Source: an uncultured Sulfurovum sp.
Lineage (GTDB): Bacteria; Campylobacterota; Campylobacteria; Campylobacterales; Sulfurovaceae
DNA: 64,000 nucleotides
Direction of reading: 5' to 3'
NCBI GenBank assembly: GCA_913055205.1
Contig: CAJXJN010000001.1
Span: 37,282 to 101,281 of the forward strand
A program made the position numbers and the translations under genes. Shown piece by piece: positions 45,065 to 54,369 of this stretch. Within the stretch, counting starts at the first letter, position 1. Each line of letters opens with the position of its first letter. The notes beneath the pieces were generated by a model. That model saw only the letters and a list, made by a program, of their open reading frames with translations, ran no database searches and had not been told where the DNA came from.

Positions 45065-45859
45065 ATGCATATTTTACTTATAAACATCAATCCTGTAGTT
45101 TCTAGACTTATCTCTCTTTGTGTACGTGAAGACAATATTGACCTTGAAGAGGTTGAAAATGTAGGTAAAGTTTCACGGGACAAATATGATATTGTATTTG
45201 TAGATGAAGCATCCTATGTAGAGGAAACAGAAAAATTTTTAGAGACTTTGATACTAAGAAAAAAAGTTTTTTTGTCAAGTAGTGATGAAGTGAATGATGA
45301 GGTAAACTTTTTTGACAGTATCATTAAAAAACCATTTTTACCTTCACAGATCACAGCAATACTGGAAAGTGTAGAGGAGGATGAGACTTCTGAACCGGCT
45401 ATAGAATTTCCTTCTATTTTTCCGCTTTCAAGTAATATACAGACTAGTGATGATCAGGAGGAATCCATAGATGAACCATTGGAAGAAGATACAGAAGCAG
45501 ATACGAAAGTACTTGATCTTTATGAAATAGATAAGATAAAAGCACTTTTGGATATGAAAGAAGAGGATGAATCAATCAGAGAGGAAGAATATGAGCGTCG
45601 TAAAATGGAGGTTATCAAGCAGCAGTTGATTGCAGATGGTTTGGAGATAATTGATGAAGATGAATATGTTGAAACGTTGAGTAAAAAAGCAAAAAAACAA
45701 AAAAGTGACTCAAAAAAGAATAAAAAGAAAAAAGAAGAGACGTTTACGTTTGAAGAAGCGCTTATAGCCGCTATAGAGGGGATGAAAGTTAAAAAAATCA
45801 AAAAACTTCTCAAAGGTGCAGAAATTACGATCAAAATAAATTTTAAGGACAAGAAATAG
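45065..45859 (+). CDS. Highly acidic protein with degenerate receiver-like N-terminus
   Basis: About 264 residues from the ATG at 45065 (GGAG at 45052). The first ~115 residues resemble a CheY-like fold (HILLININPVVSRLISLCV, DIVFVDEASY in place of the phospho-Asp strand, ending in IIKKPFLPSQI). Then a Glu/Asp-rich linker (EESIDEPLEEDTEADTK) and a Lys-rich end with repeated KKxKK. The position beside gmk-tatA-argS recalls the highly acidic protein of Campylobacter jejuni (Cj1178c region). Function unknown. Confidence 0.75.
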   Translation: MHILLININPVVSRLISLCVREDNIDLEEVENVGKVSRDKYDIVFVDEASYVEETEKFLETLILRKKVFLSSSDEVNDEVNFFDSIIKKPFLPSQITAILESVEEDETSEPAIEFPSIFPLSSNIQTSDDQEESIDEPLEEDTEADTKVLDLYEIDKIKALLDMKEEDESIREEEYERRKMEVIKQQLIADGLEIIDEDEYVETLSKKAKKQKSDSKKNKKKKEETFTFEEALIAAIEGMKVKKIKKLLKGAEITIKINFKDKK

Positions 45860-46480
45860 ATGAAAGAGGTACACAAGGGTGCAATTTTAGTACTTTCCGG
45901 TCCTAGCGGTGCAGGAAAAAGTACTATCATCCAAGAAGCTGCTAAGGAGATAGGGGAGTATTATTTTTCTATCTCCACTACTACGCGCAGTCCTAGAGTT
46001 GGAGAAGAAGATGGTAAAGATTATTTTTTTGTAAGCAAAGAGAGTTTTGAAAAAGATATAAAAGCAGGTAATTTCTTAGAGTATGCAGAAGTTCATGGTA
46101 ATTACTATGGTACCTCCTTAAAACCGGTAAGAGAAGCACTCAGGGAAGGAAAACTGGTTATTTTTGACATTGATGTACAAGGACATCGTTTGGTAAGAGA
46201 AAAGATGAATGACATTACGACTTCGGCTTTTATTACACCACCTACGCTAAAAGAATTGGAAGTTAGACTTCGTGCAAGATCTACAGATGATGAGAGTGTT
46301 GTTCTGCAACGTATTGAAAATGCAAAAGAAGAGATACGTGCAGTAGGGGAGTATGATTTTACGATTATAAATGATATGATCGATGATGCTGTCGGGGAGT
46401 TTGTGATCGTTGCAAAAGCAGCAAGATTGAAACAAAGTCAAGAAGATGAAGAAAAATTTATCCAACAATGGTTGGGTTAA
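45860..46480 (+). CDS. gmk: Guanylate kinase
   Basis: 206 residues; converts GMP to GDP with ATP. P-loop LSGPSGAGKSTI at the N-terminus, then STTTRSPRVGEEDGKDYFFV (GMP-binding signature), FLEYAEVHGNYYGTSL and the IFDIDVQGHRLV strand. Follows the acidic-protein gene with no gap. Complete. Confidence 0.97.
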   Translation: MKEVHKGAILVLSGPSGAGKSTIIQEAAKEIGEYYFSISTTTRSPRVGEEDGKDYFFVSKESFEKDIKAGNFLEYAEVHGNYYGTSLKPVREALREGKLVIFDIDVQGHRLVREKMNDITTSAFITPPTLKELEVRLRARSTDDESVVLQRIENAKEEIRAVGEYDFTIINDMIDDAVGEFVIVAKAARLKQSQEDEEKFIQQWLG

Positions 46481-46548
46481 ACATTTTTAAGTATAATTAT
46501 TAAAATTTTAATATTGCATTTATTATGCATGTAGATAAAGGATGAACT

Positions 46549-46770
46549 ATGGGTATGCCAAGTATGCCAGAACTATTGATCGTTTTAGCAATTGTTGTGC
46601 TTCTTTTCGGAGCAAAAAAGATTCCAGATCTTGCAAAGGGTATGGGAAAAGGTATTAAAGACTTTAAAAAAGCGATTAAAGAGGATGAAGAAGAGCCTAA
46701 AGAGATCGCTTCTAAAGAAGAGCCAAAAGTTGAAGCAAAAACCGAAGAGAAAAAAAGCGAAAACGCTTAA
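46549..46770 (+). CDS. tatA: Sec-independent protein translocase subunit TatA
   Basis: 73 residues: one membrane helix ([15 protein letters not shown]), the [23 protein letters not shown] amphipathic helix with the TatA/B FG-K-P motif, and a charged Glu/Lys tail. Forms the pore part of the twin-arginine export system. AAAGGATGAACT precedes the ATG. tatBC are not in the window. Confidence 0.95.
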   Translation: MGMPSMPELLIVLAIVVLLFGAKKIPDLAKGMGKGIKDFKKAIKEDEEEPKEIASKEEPKVEAKTEEKKSENA

Positions 46771-46777
46771 AAAAGTA

Positions 46778-46805
46778 GCGTTCAGCGTTTAGCGTTGAGC
46801 GTTCA
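46778..46805 (+). repeat. Heptamer tandem array of GCGTTNA units
   Basis: Four units GCGTTCA, GCGTTTA, GCGTTGA, GCGTTCA in a row, between tatA and argS, 8 bp after the tatA stop. One variable base per unit. Confidence 0.65.
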
Positions 46806-46862
46806 GAAATTTATAATAGCAGTTGCTATACTCTACTACAACTCCATATTTACGGAAAATTT

Positions 46863-48560
46863 ATGAAATTAAAATCACACATTAATCAAATCATTAAAGA
46901 TGCTTTTAGTAAAGCCGGTATAGATACTGAGCCTATGTCTGTCACAGAAGCGACCAAAGCTGAATTTGGTGATTACCAATTCAATGGTGCTATGGCATTG
47001 GCTAAAAAACTGGGTAAAAATCCACGGCAGATCGCAGAAGATATTGTAGCTCATCTTGATCTGACAGGTGTTGTCACTAAAGCAGAGATAGCAGGACCGG
47101 GGTTCATCAACCTATGGATCAATCCTTTATGGATAGCGGAGCAATGTCAACATGCGTTAGGTGATGAGAGATTAGGTGTAAATAAGAGAGAGACCCCTAT
47201 TAAAGTAGTGGTAGACTACTCAGGTCCGAACATGGCAAAGCAGATGCATGTGGGACATTTGCGTTCAACTATCATTGGTGACACATTGGCAAACCTGCTT
47301 GAGTTCCTGGGTGATGAAGTGATCCGTCAAAATCATATTGGGGACTGGGGTACACAGTTTGGTATGTTGATCGCTTATCTCGAAGAGATGGGTGAGGATG
47401 GCTCGGTAAGTTTGAAAGATCTTGAGCAGTTCTATAAAGATGCAAAAGGTCGTTTTGATGCAGATGAAGATTTTGCAAATAAAGCAAGAGCATATGTAGT
47501 AAAGATCCAAAGTGGAGATACACATTGTCTAGAACTTTGGCAAAAGTTCATTGATATTTCGTTAGGACATTGTGAAGAGGTATACAAGAAACTTGGTGTA
47601 AAGTTGACACGTGAAGATGTAAAGGCGGAGAGCTTTTATAATGAGGATCTTGTGAAGGTAGTAGAAGATTTGAAAAGACAGGGTACATTACAGGAGAGTG
47701 ATGGGGCCCAATGTGTTTTCCTGGAAGGTGAGGAGATTCCTGTCATCGTGCAAAAAGCGGATGGCGGATACCTCTATGCAACAACAGATCTTGCAGCTTT
47801 ACGTTACAGAGCCAATGTCCTTGGAGCGAAGCGTATCTCTTATGTGGTAGATGCCAGACAGGGAGAGCACTTTAAACAGGTTTTCAGAGTGGCTAAAGAG
47901 ACAGGCTTTGTACCGGAAGATGTAAAACTTGAACACATTGCATTCGGGACTATGATGGATAAAGGCGGTAAACCATTTAAAACACGTGATGGGGGAACTG
48001 TAAAACTAATAGATCTGCTTGATGAAGCTGTTGTCAAAGCCAAAAATACCATTAAAGATCAAGAGGGTTACTCTGAAGAAGAAGTAGAGGAGTTAGCAAA
48101 GATTATTGGTATTGGTGCAGTGAAGTATGCGGATCTTTCTATCAACCGTGAATCTAATTATATCTTTAACTGGGATAAAATGCTCTCTTTTGAGGGAAAT
48201 ACATCACTCTATATGCAATATGCCTACGCAAGGATCCAAAGTATCTTTAGGCGTTTCGAGGGTGAGATCAAAGGCAATATTATTATAGGTGATGCACTTG
48301 AACATCGTTTGAGTGTGATGTTACTTCGCTTTGAAGACATACTTGACCGTGCAGCCATAGATGCAGCCCCGAATCAGATCACTACATATCTGTATGAACT
48401 TGTAACTCTATTTATGCGTTTTTATGAGCAAAACCCTATTTTAAAAGAGGGTGTGGATGAGCAGACAAAAATGAGTCGTCTGGCTTTAGCTGATCTTACG
48501 GCCAAAACCATTAAACAAGGCTTGGATATACTCGGTATTGAGGTTGTAGATAAACTGTGA
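46863..48560 (+). CDS. argS: Arginyl-tRNA synthetase
   Basis: 565 residues of class I. N-terminal tRNA-recognition domain (1-110), the HIGH-type motif in MAKQMHVGHLRSTIIGDTLAN, the GDWGTQFGMLIAYL block that follows, and a C-terminal DALR anticodon-binding domain (about 430-565). The KMSKS loop is replaced by a KPFKTRDGGTVKL stretch, usual for ArgRS. It charges the tRNA-Arg genes, including the one at 44905. Length is normal. Confidence 0.97.
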   Translation: MKLKSHINQIIKDAFSKAGIDTEPMSVTEATKAEFGDYQFNGAMALAKKLGKNPRQIAEDIVAHLDLTGVVTKAEIAGPGFINLWINPLWIAEQCQHALGDERLGVNKRETPIKVVVDYSGPNMAKQMHVGHLRSTIIGDTLANLLEFLGDEVIRQNHIGDWGTQFGMLIAYLEEMGEDGSVSLKDLEQFYKDAKGRFDADEDFANKARAYVVKIQSGDTHCLELWQKFIDISLGHCEEVYKKLGVKLTREDVKAESFYNEDLVKVVEDLKRQGTLQESDGAQCVFLEGEEIPVIVQKADGGYLYATTDLAALRYRANVLGAKRISYVVDARQGEHFKQVFRVAKETGFVPEDVKLEHIAFGTMMDKGGKPFKTRDGGTVKLIDLLDEAVVKAKNTIKDQEGYSEEEVEELAKIIGIGAVKYADLSINRESNYIFNWDKMLSFEGNTSLYMQYAYARIQSIFRRFEGEIKGNIIIGDALEHRLSVMLLRFEDILDRAAIDAAPNQITTYLYELVTLFMRFYEQNPILKEGVDEQTKMSRLALADLTAKTIKQGLDILGIEVVDKL

Positions 48561-48608
48561 TTTTGTGTGCCTGTCAAGCACGATGCCAACGAAGCAAAGG
48601 AAGGATTC

Positions 48609-48947
48609 ATGAAAGCACTCATTATTTTAGCCATTATCGTAACAGTGGCTATTATATTCTTTCAATACAATAAAAATAAAAATCTGAAAAAACTTTTTAT
48701 AGCACTGGGTTCTTTTGCAATGATCATCTCTTTAGCAGTAGTCGGTAATGTAACACGACCTGTTATACCTATCTTTATGGCACATCTTATTTTAGTCATA
48801 ATGGCATGGGGCGGGTTGATGATTTTTCTTGTGAAAGAGAGGTATTATTGGTGGGTTATTTTTTCGCCTGTTTTGACGATAGTACTTTTTTTACTGCTTG
48901 AAGCATTAACAGGTTCAGGGCATGAAGGAGTACTCCCTCTGCCTTAA
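48609..48947 (+). CDS. Small integral membrane protein of unknown function
   Basis: About 112 residues with four predicted helices: MKALIILAIIVTVAIIFF, LFIALGSFAMIISLAVVG, FMAHLILVIMAWGGLMIFL and WWVIFSPVLTIVLFLLLEA. The ATG at 48609 has AAAGGAAGGA just upstream; a GTG at 48567 would add an unlikely polar extension. Hydrophobic throughout, no motif recognised. It converges with rsfS (4 bp overlap at 3' ends). Confidence 0.7.
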   Translation: MKALIILAIIVTVAIIFFQYNKNKNLKKLFIALGSFAMIISLAVVGNVTRPVIPIFMAHLILVIMAWGGLMIFLVKERYYWWVIFSPVLTIVLFLLLEALTGSGHEGVLPLP

Positions 48948-49288
48948 TTTTCTTTTTTCTTTTGATTTTCAACGAGTTCACTTAAAAATGTTTCAAGTGA
49001 ATAGCGTTGTCTATACTCAGGTATCATGATATGTATGAGTATATCACCCAGATCAGCAACAACCCATTCGTCACTCATATCGGCATGAAGAAATGTTTCT
49101 CCCTGGGGCTTCAGACCCTCTTTGAGATGTTCAAAAAGTGCTTGCGTATGCTTCAGGTTGAGTGAGTTGGCGATTACTACACGGTCAGCGATATAATCTG
49201 CATCATCCAGGTTAAATACTTCTATCTCTTCAGCTTTTTTCTCATCAAGTATCTTTACGATACTATCTATTCTTTCGTCTATTGTCAT
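48944..49288 (-). CDS. rsfS: Ribosomal silencing factor RsfS
   Basis: 114 residues of the RsfS/Iojap family, which binds uL14 and blocks subunit joining in starvation. Typical segments are IVKILDEKKAEEIEVFNL, DYIADRVVIANSLNLKHTQALFEHLKEGL and DEWVVADLGDILIHIMIPEYRQRYSLETF. It starts at the end of nadD (ATGA overlap), the normal gene pair. Confidence 0.95.
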   Translation of the reverse strand: MTIDERIDSIVKILDEKKAEEIEVFNLDDADYIADRVVIANSLNLKHTQALFEHLKEGLKPQGETFLHADMSDEWVVADLGDILIHIMIPEYRQRYSLETFLSELVENQKKKEN

Positions 49289-49851
49289 TGGTTATTGTCC
49301 TTTATTGTCTTTTGAACCGAGTGTTGAATTCTTTTGTCAACATAGTGTAAATCTTTAGCATCCCTGATATCTGTTGAACTGATAGGGATATCAAGTGTCA
49401 ATATCTTCCATTCTCTAAGAGCTTCAAGAGATAAAGGGTATTCCCCTCTTGTAATGATAACCCATATAATATGGGTATTGAGCCACTCAAAGTTATGCCA
49501 TTTTGTCAAGGTTGACAAGTTGTCTGAACCAATGATAAGATATTTGACATTATAGTCTATGTTGAAATGTTTTATACTCTGTGAGGTAGTCGTACTTTTG
49601 CCCTCTCGTATCTCATAGTCATCCACGATCACATTGTCAACTGTGTCAAAGAGTGTATGACACCATGCTAAACGTTGTGTTGCACTGGCTAATGAAGATG
49701 TTTTAAAAGGGTTTAAGTAGGCTGGTACAACAAGCAGTTTATCGATATCTAAACTTTGTATCGCCTTTTCAACGATACGTTGATGTCCCATATGAGGAGG
49801 GTCGAAACTTCCTCCAAATATTGCAACAACTTGCTTGCCTTGTTTAACCAA
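49285..49851 (-). CDS. nadD: Nicotinate-nucleotide adenylyltransferase
   Basis: 188 residues; converts nicotinate mononucleotide to deamido-NAD. Nucleotidyltransferase motif FGGSFDPPHMGHQRIVEKA (HxGH), the KYLIIGSDNLSTLTKWH block and ISSTDIRDA near the C-terminus, a variant of the ISSTxIR motif. Divergent from gapA across a 145-bp gap holding a three-hairpin element. Confidence 0.95.
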   Translation of the reverse strand: MVKQGKQVVAIFGGSFDPPHMGHQRIVEKAIQSLDIDKLLVVPAYLNPFKTSSLASATQRLAWCHTLFDTVDNVIVDDYEIREGKSTTTSQSIKHFNIDYNVKYLIIGSDNLSTLTKWHNFEWLNTHIIWVIITRGEYPLSLEALREWKILTLDIPISSTDIRDAKDLHYVDKRIQHSVQKTIKDNNQ

Positions 49852-49893
49852 AAGATAACCTCATTTAGTGTAAAATTGTGCGAATTAGAACGT

Positions 49894-49967
49894 TTTTTTA
49901 GCAAAGCTAAAAAATCTACGCTGACGCTGTGTCTACTTCAGCAGTAGGCTCATGCGGCTAGTCGCAT
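49894..49967 (+). repeat. Three-hairpin element, copy 1 (nadD/gapA gap)
   Basis: Hairpin 1: stem TTTTTTAGC/GCTAAAAAA with loop AAA. Centre: CTACGCTGACGCT. Hairpin 2: CTACT/AGTAG with loop TCAGC (49933-49947). Hairpin 3: ATGCG/CGCAT (49952-49967). It aligns without gaps to 54141-54212, where the loops and linkers match but the stems differ with base pairing kept. It lies in a divergent gap upstream of gapA. Confidence 0.6.
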
Positions 49968-49996
49968 TCTAACATAAATATGCATAAGGATAAACT

Positions 49997-50992
49997 ATGG
50001 CTGTAAAAGTGGCGATCAATGGACTTGGTAGAATCGGTAGATGTGTGGCACGAATCATTGCAGATAGGGATGACATAGAACTTGTAGCAGTCAACGCAAG
50101 CGGGACTGAAGAGATGCTTGAGTATAACCTCAAGTATGACTCTGTACATGGAAGACGTAATGATGTGAGTGTAGCAAATGGCTACCTTAATATCGGTGAG
50201 ACTAAAGCAAAGATCTTCGCAGAGCGTGAATTAAGCAAAATAGATTTTGCTTCTTGTGGCGCAGAGGTTGTTTTGGAATGTACAGGGGCTTTTTTAACAG
50301 CAGAGAGTGTTCAGCCTTATTTGGCCAATGGTGTAAAGAAAGTAGTCTTTTCTGCACCGGCAAAAGATGATACTGCTACATTTGTCATAGGTGCAAATGA
50401 GGGGGAGTATGCAGGAGAAGCGATTGTTTCAAATGCGAGTTGTACCACTAATGGACTGGCTCCTGTAGCCAAAGTAATCGATGATGCATTTGGCATAGAA
50501 AAAGGATTGATGACAACGATCCACTCATATACATCTTCCCAGCCTATCTTAGATGCGAAACACAAAAAAGATCCAAGGAAAGGTAGATCGGGTGCAGTGA
50601 ATCTTGTACCAACAACTACCGGAGCAGCCAAGGCTATAGCAAAAGTATTGCCAAATCTTACCGGTAAACTCAATGGACAAGCGATCAGAGTACCAACACC
50701 GGATGTTTCCATGGTAGACCTTACTGTGACACTAAGCAAAGAGGCGATACTTGATGAAGTAAAAGAAGCATTTAAAACAGCAAGTGAAGGTTCTCACAAA
50801 GGTATCTTGGGTATAGATGAGGAATACAGAGTTTCTCAGGATTTTGTAGGGGAAGAGCTTAGTACGGTAGTACCTCTTGATACCATACAAGTGATCGGTG
50901 GGAATATGGTGAAAGTACTTTCCTGGTATGACAATGAGTGGGGTTACTCTTGTCGTTTGGTTGATATGGCATTACATGTGAGTAAAAAATAA
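49997..50992 (+). CDS. gapA: Glyceraldehyde-3-phosphate dehydrogenase
   Basis: 331 residues; interconverts glyceraldehyde-3-phosphate and 1,3-bisphosphoglycerate. NAD(P)-binding GINGLGRIGR-like start (VAINGLGRIGRCVAR), catalytic Cys in SNASCTTNGLAPV, His in the TIHSYTSSQ block, and the WYDNEWGYSCRLVDMA end. First gene of gapA-pgk-tpiA. AAGGATAAACT precedes the ATG. In an autotroph it mainly serves gluconeogenesis. Confidence 0.97.
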   Translation: MAVKVAINGLGRIGRCVARIIADRDDIELVAVNASGTEEMLEYNLKYDSVHGRRNDVSVANGYLNIGETKAKIFAERELSKIDFASCGAEVVLECTGAFLTAESVQPYLANGVKKVVFSAPAKDDTATFVIGANEGEYAGEAIVSNASCTTNGLAPVAKVIDDAFGIEKGLMTTIHSYTSSQPILDAKHKKDPRKGRSGAVNLVPTTTGAAKAIAKVLPNLTGKLNGQAIRVPTPDVSMVDLTVTLSKEAILDEVKEAFKTASEGSHKGILGIDEEYRVSQDFVGEELSTVVPLDTIQVIGGNMVKVLSWYDNEWGYSCRLVDMALHVSKK

Positions 50993-51004
50993 GGGACAGG
51001 GTAG

Positions 51005-52198
51005 ATGAGAACATTAAAAGATATTGAGATCGATGGCAAAAGAGTATTTATAAGATGTGACTTCAATGTCCCTAAAGATGAATTTGGCAATATTACTGAT
51101 GACAGACGTATTCGTGCAGCATTGCCTACGATTCGTTATTGTATAGATAGAGATTGTAAAATCATCCTTGCTTCGCACTATGAAAGACCGGAGCCGGGCA
51201 AATATGAAGAAAAGTATTCTCTCAAACCTATTGCTAAAAGATTACATACATTGCTGAAGATCAAAAATGAGCTCTTTATGTCTGAAGATGTTGTAGGTTC
51301 TGATGCAAAAGAGAAGGTATCCCAAATGCAATCGGGTGATATTCTTTTACTTGAAAATTTACGTTTTGAAGCAGGAGAGACTAGTAATGATGAAGAATTT
51401 GCAGAAAAACTAGCCTCTTTTGCAGATATTTATGTCAATGATGCCTTTGGTGCATGTCATAGAAAACATGCATCCATTTATGCTATTGCCAAACAGTTTG
51501 ATGTAAAGCATAAGGCAGCAGGTTTTTTGATGAGCAAAGAGGTGAATTTCTTTGGTAAAGTACTTGAAGATCCTGTCAGACCATTTGTTGCCGTAGTAGG
51601 CGGGTCTAAAGTATCCGGAAAACTACAAGCGTTGACAAATCTTGTAAGCAAAGTAGATAAAGTCATTATCGGTGGAGGTATGGCGTTTACCTTTTTGAAA
51701 GCACAAGGCTATGAGATCGGTAATTCATTGGTTGAGGATGATCTTCTTGATGAAGCAAGAGATATCATGGAAAAAGCACACGATTTGGGAGTGAAATTTT
51801 ATCTGCCTGTAGATTTTGTAGTGGCACCTGAATTTTCTGAAAATACAGCGGTCAAATACCTTCCATCGCAAGAGATCCCCAAGAATTGGATGGGACTTGA
51901 TACCGGTCCGGCAAGTTCAAGACTTTTCCGTGAAGTACTGAATGATGCACAGACTATCATCTGGAATGGTCCTATGGGTGTGTATGAGATGGATAAATTC
52001 TCTAAAGGAAGTATCATGATGTCACACCATATCGCTGAAACTCATGCAACTACTATCGTAGGTGGTGGTGATACTGCTGATGTAGCTGCCAGAGCAGGAG
52101 ATGTTGATGAAATGACTTTTGTAAGTACAGGTGGCGGGGCAAGTTTAAAACTTATAGAAGGTATTAAACTCCCTGGTCTTGAAGCATTAGAGAAATAG
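51005..52198 (+). CDS. pgk: Phosphoglycerate kinase
   Basis: 397 residues. N-terminal [24 protein letters not shown], the hinge-side [16 protein letters not shown], the [13 protein letters not shown] strand, and the C-terminal nucleotide site [13 protein letters not shown]. Transfers phosphate between 1,3-bisphosphoglycerate and ADP. 12 bp after gapA and 1 bp before tpiA. Complete. Confidence 0.97.
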   Translation: MRTLKDIEIDGKRVFIRCDFNVPKDEFGNITDDRRIRAALPTIRYCIDRDCKIILASHYERPEPGKYEEKYSLKPIAKRLHTLLKIKNELFMSEDVVGSDAKEKVSQMQSGDILLLENLRFEAGETSNDEEFAEKLASFADIYVNDAFGACHRKHASIYAIAKQFDVKHKAAGFLMSKEVNFFGKVLEDPVRPFVAVVGGSKVSGKLQALTNLVSKVDKVIIGGGMAFTFLKAQGYEIGNSLVEDDLLDEARDIMEKAHDLGVKFYLPVDFVVAPEFSENTAVKYLPSQEIPKNWMGLDTGPASSRLFREVLNDAQTIIWNGPMGVYEMDKFSKGSIMMSHHIAETHATTIVGGGDTADVAARAGDVDEMTFVSTGGGASLKLIEGIKLPGLEALEK

Positions 52199-52199
52199 C

Positions 52200-52889
52200 A
52201 TGATTTTTGCAGCCAATTTTAAAACGAACCATACAAGAGCAACAACCAAAGCGTATATTGAAGCATTAAAAGAAAAATTAGTTGCAAAAAAATCTGAAGA
52301 CAAAGTCTATATCTTCCCTCCTGCAACAGCATTGGATAGTTATACGGGTGATTTTACACTAGGTGTCCAAAATGCCTATACTACGCAAAATGGTGCTTAT
52401 ACAGGTGAAATCGGTTTAGAACAGCTCGAAGAGTTTACGATAAAGACTATCCTTATAGGGCACAGTGAGAGAAGAGAAATTTTAGGTGAGAGCCAAGAGC
52501 TTGTAGCTGCAAAGTTTGCTTATTTTAAAAAGCAGGATTTTGAGATCATCTATTGTATTGGTGAACCTCTGGAGATACGGGAAAAAGGTGATAAAGCAGT
52601 GATAGAGTACCTTTTGGCTCAATTTGAAGGAATAGATACCTCTTATGAAAATCTCATTATTGCATATGAACCTATCTGGGCGATAGGTACAGGACGCAGT
52701 GCCACTGCTGATGAGATAGCCAGTACGCATGAAGCACTCAAAAGAACTATACAAAAACCTTTACTTTATGGTGGAAGTGTAAAACCGGACAATATCAAAG
52801 AGATCACGACTATTCGTGGTGTTGATGGTGTTTTGGTAGGAAGTGCTTCTTTGGATGTGGAAAGTTTTTCACAAATAGTATTAGCATAA
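52200..52889 (+). CDS. tpiA: Triosephosphate isomerase
   Basis: 229 residues, short but usual for this phylum. Lys in the FAANFKTNHTRATTKAYIEA start (the group has FKTN where others have WKMN), catalytic His in LIGHSERRE, catalytic Glu in IAYEPIWAIGTG, and the phosphate-binding YGGSVKPDN with GVLVGSASL. Immediately after pgk. Ends 4 bp before a GTAG palindrome pair. Confidence 0.97.
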   Translation: MIFAANFKTNHTRATTKAYIEALKEKLVAKKSEDKVYIFPPATALDSYTGDFTLGVQNAYTTQNGAYTGEIGLEQLEEFTIKTILIGHSERREILGESQELVAAKFAYFKKQDFEIIYCIGEPLEIREKGDKAVIEYLLAQFEGIDTSYENLIIAYEPIWAIGTGRSATADEIASTHEALKRTIQKPLLYGGSVKPDNIKEITTIRGVDGVLVGSASLDVESFSQIVLA

Positions 52890-52893
52890 TTCT

Positions 52894-52969
52894 GTAGGTC
52901 GGGGTGTCCTCACCCCGACATTTATCATACAATATCTATTATTGTCGGGGTAAGGGTACCCCGACCTAC
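52894..52969. repeat. Head-to-head GTAG hairpin pair between tpiA and nusA, with compensatory change
   Basis: Left arm (52894-52919): GTAG then stem GTCGGGGTG/CACCCCGAC, loop TCCT. Right arm (52944-52969, minus): GTAG then stem GTCGGGGTA/TACCCCGAC, loop CCCT. The innermost pair is G-C in one and A-T in the other, so pairing is kept. It lies between convergent genes and could act as a two-way transcript end. Confidence 0.8.
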
Positions 52970-52974
52970 GTAAC

Positions 52975-54105
52975 TTATTTAAACAGATCTGCCAATGCAG
53001 TTGTATCTTTAGTTTTCTCAACTTCTCCACTCTCTGCTGATTCCGGTTGTCTTTCTGTTACACCTTCAACTTCATTAAGTTCAATAGTATATCCGGTCAG
53101 CATAGAAGCCAAACGGATATTGATTCCGCTTTTTCCTATTGCTTTTGCTTTTTGATCACCGGTAATGTTGATGATCGCTTTTTTCTCATCAGCATTCACT
53201 TTGATACTTTGTGTGATCGCAGGACTCAATGCTCGTGTAATGAAGATCTCCGGGATAGGAGAGTATTCGATACAGTCAATGTTCTCACCGTTAAGCTCTT
53301 CGCTTACAGCATTGATACGTACACCCTTTACTCCTACTGCAGCACCGATAGGATCAACATTCATCTGATCTGTTTTAAGTGCTATTTTAGCTCTCTCACC
53401 GGGAATTCTTGCTGCACCGGTGATCTCTACTACCCCATCCTCGATCTCTGGTACTTCACTTGCCATAAGTGCTTCTAAAAATTTAGGTGAAGTTCTGGTA
53501 AGTTCAAGGAACAGACCATATTGAGGATCAACACTCACATATCTAAGTAGCGCTCTGATAGTGTCACCACGTTTAAATTTTTCCCCTTTGATACGGTTTC
53601 TAAGTGTAAGTATCCCTTTGAGTTCTCCGATCTCAACATGAGTGTTGTCATCAGCATCTATACGGTTTACTGTCCCTAGCATTACCGTACCTACTTTCTC
53701 TCTATACTTTTCAAAGAGGTCTTGTTCTATACGTCTTTGTACATGATACTCAAGTTCTCTAAAAAGGTTTGCTGATGCAGTACGGCCATGCTCTTCAAGG
53801 ATAAACTCTTCTTTAAGTTGGTCACCAAGTTCAAGAGATTCATCGAATTCTTTCGCTTCGCTAAGAGGCATATAGCTATCTGCTTCTTCTTCCAAGCGCG
53901 CATCGTTATCCTCTACGACAGTAATTACCTTATAAATATTATAGGTTTTTGTATCACTGTCAATAATAGCTTCGAATGTACTTGTGTAGCTGGTGAGTTT
54001 TTTTGCCGTATTGATCAAAGCCTCTTTAAATGCATCTATAGCACTTTCTTTTGAAATGTTTTTTTCATGAGCTATCGCTTCTATAATGTCTAATATTTTT
54101 TCCAT
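52975..54105 (-). CDS. nusA: Transcription termination/antitermination factor NusA
   Basis: 376 residues: N-terminal RNA polymerase-binding domain (1-~130), S1 domain (~135-200, VGTVMLGTVNRIDADDNTHVEIG), and two KH domains, with GERAKIALKTDQMNVDPIGAAVGVKGVRI and the INITGDQKAKAIGKSGINIRLASMLTGY segment. It lacks the extra C-terminal acidic repeats of E. coli NusA, as normal in this phylum. It binds polymerase and nascent RNA. Its 5' side faces a divergent 264-bp gap with a three-hairpin element. Confidence 0.96.
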   Translation of the reverse strand: MEKILDIIEAIAHEKNISKESAIDAFKEALINTAKKLTSYTSTFEAIIDSDTKTYNIYKVITVVEDNDARLEEEADSYMPLSEAKEFDESLELGDQLKEEFILEEHGRTASANLFRELEYHVQRRIEQDLFEKYREKVGTVMLGTVNRIDADDNTHVEIGELKGILTLRNRIKGEKFKRGDTIRALLRYVSVDPQYGLFLELTRTSPKFLEALMASEVPEIEDGVVEITGAARIPGERAKIALKTDQMNVDPIGAAVGVKGVRINAVSEELNGENIDCIEYSPIPEIFITRALSPAITQSIKVNADEKKAIINITGDQKAKAIGKSGINIRLASMLTGYTIELNEVEGVTERQPESAESGEVEKTKDTTALADLFK

Positions 54106-54140
54106 AATTATTTTCCTTAATAAGTATTAATTTAATCTGA

Positions 54141-54212
54141 TTTGAGCAAAGCCCAAATCACTATGCTAACGCTAAATCTTTCTCAGCGAAAGGCTTACTA
54201 CATCAGTGTAGT
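54141..54212 (+). repeat. Three-hairpin element, copy 2 (nusA/HP0268-like gap)
   Basis: Hairpin 1: TTTGAGC/GCCCAAA with loop AAA and one mismatch. Centre: CTATGCTAACGCT. Hairpin 2: CTTTC/GAAAG with loop TCAGC (54178-54192). Hairpin 3: ACTACA/TGTAGT with loop TCAG (54197-54212). Spacings between loops are the same as in copy 1 (49894-49967), and stems covary. Both copies sit between divergent genes. Confidence 0.6.
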
Positions 54213-54369
54213 CCAGTTTCAATTATACCGCTACAAGAGGTAACATAACAGTGTTAAGAACGTCTAGGAGATGGTGTTTTTGAAGAATAGAATTATAGCT
54301 AATCAAACCTTTACTGAAAATAAAGTATAATGAAAGAAATATTGATTAGAGAATTTAAAGGAAATATAG

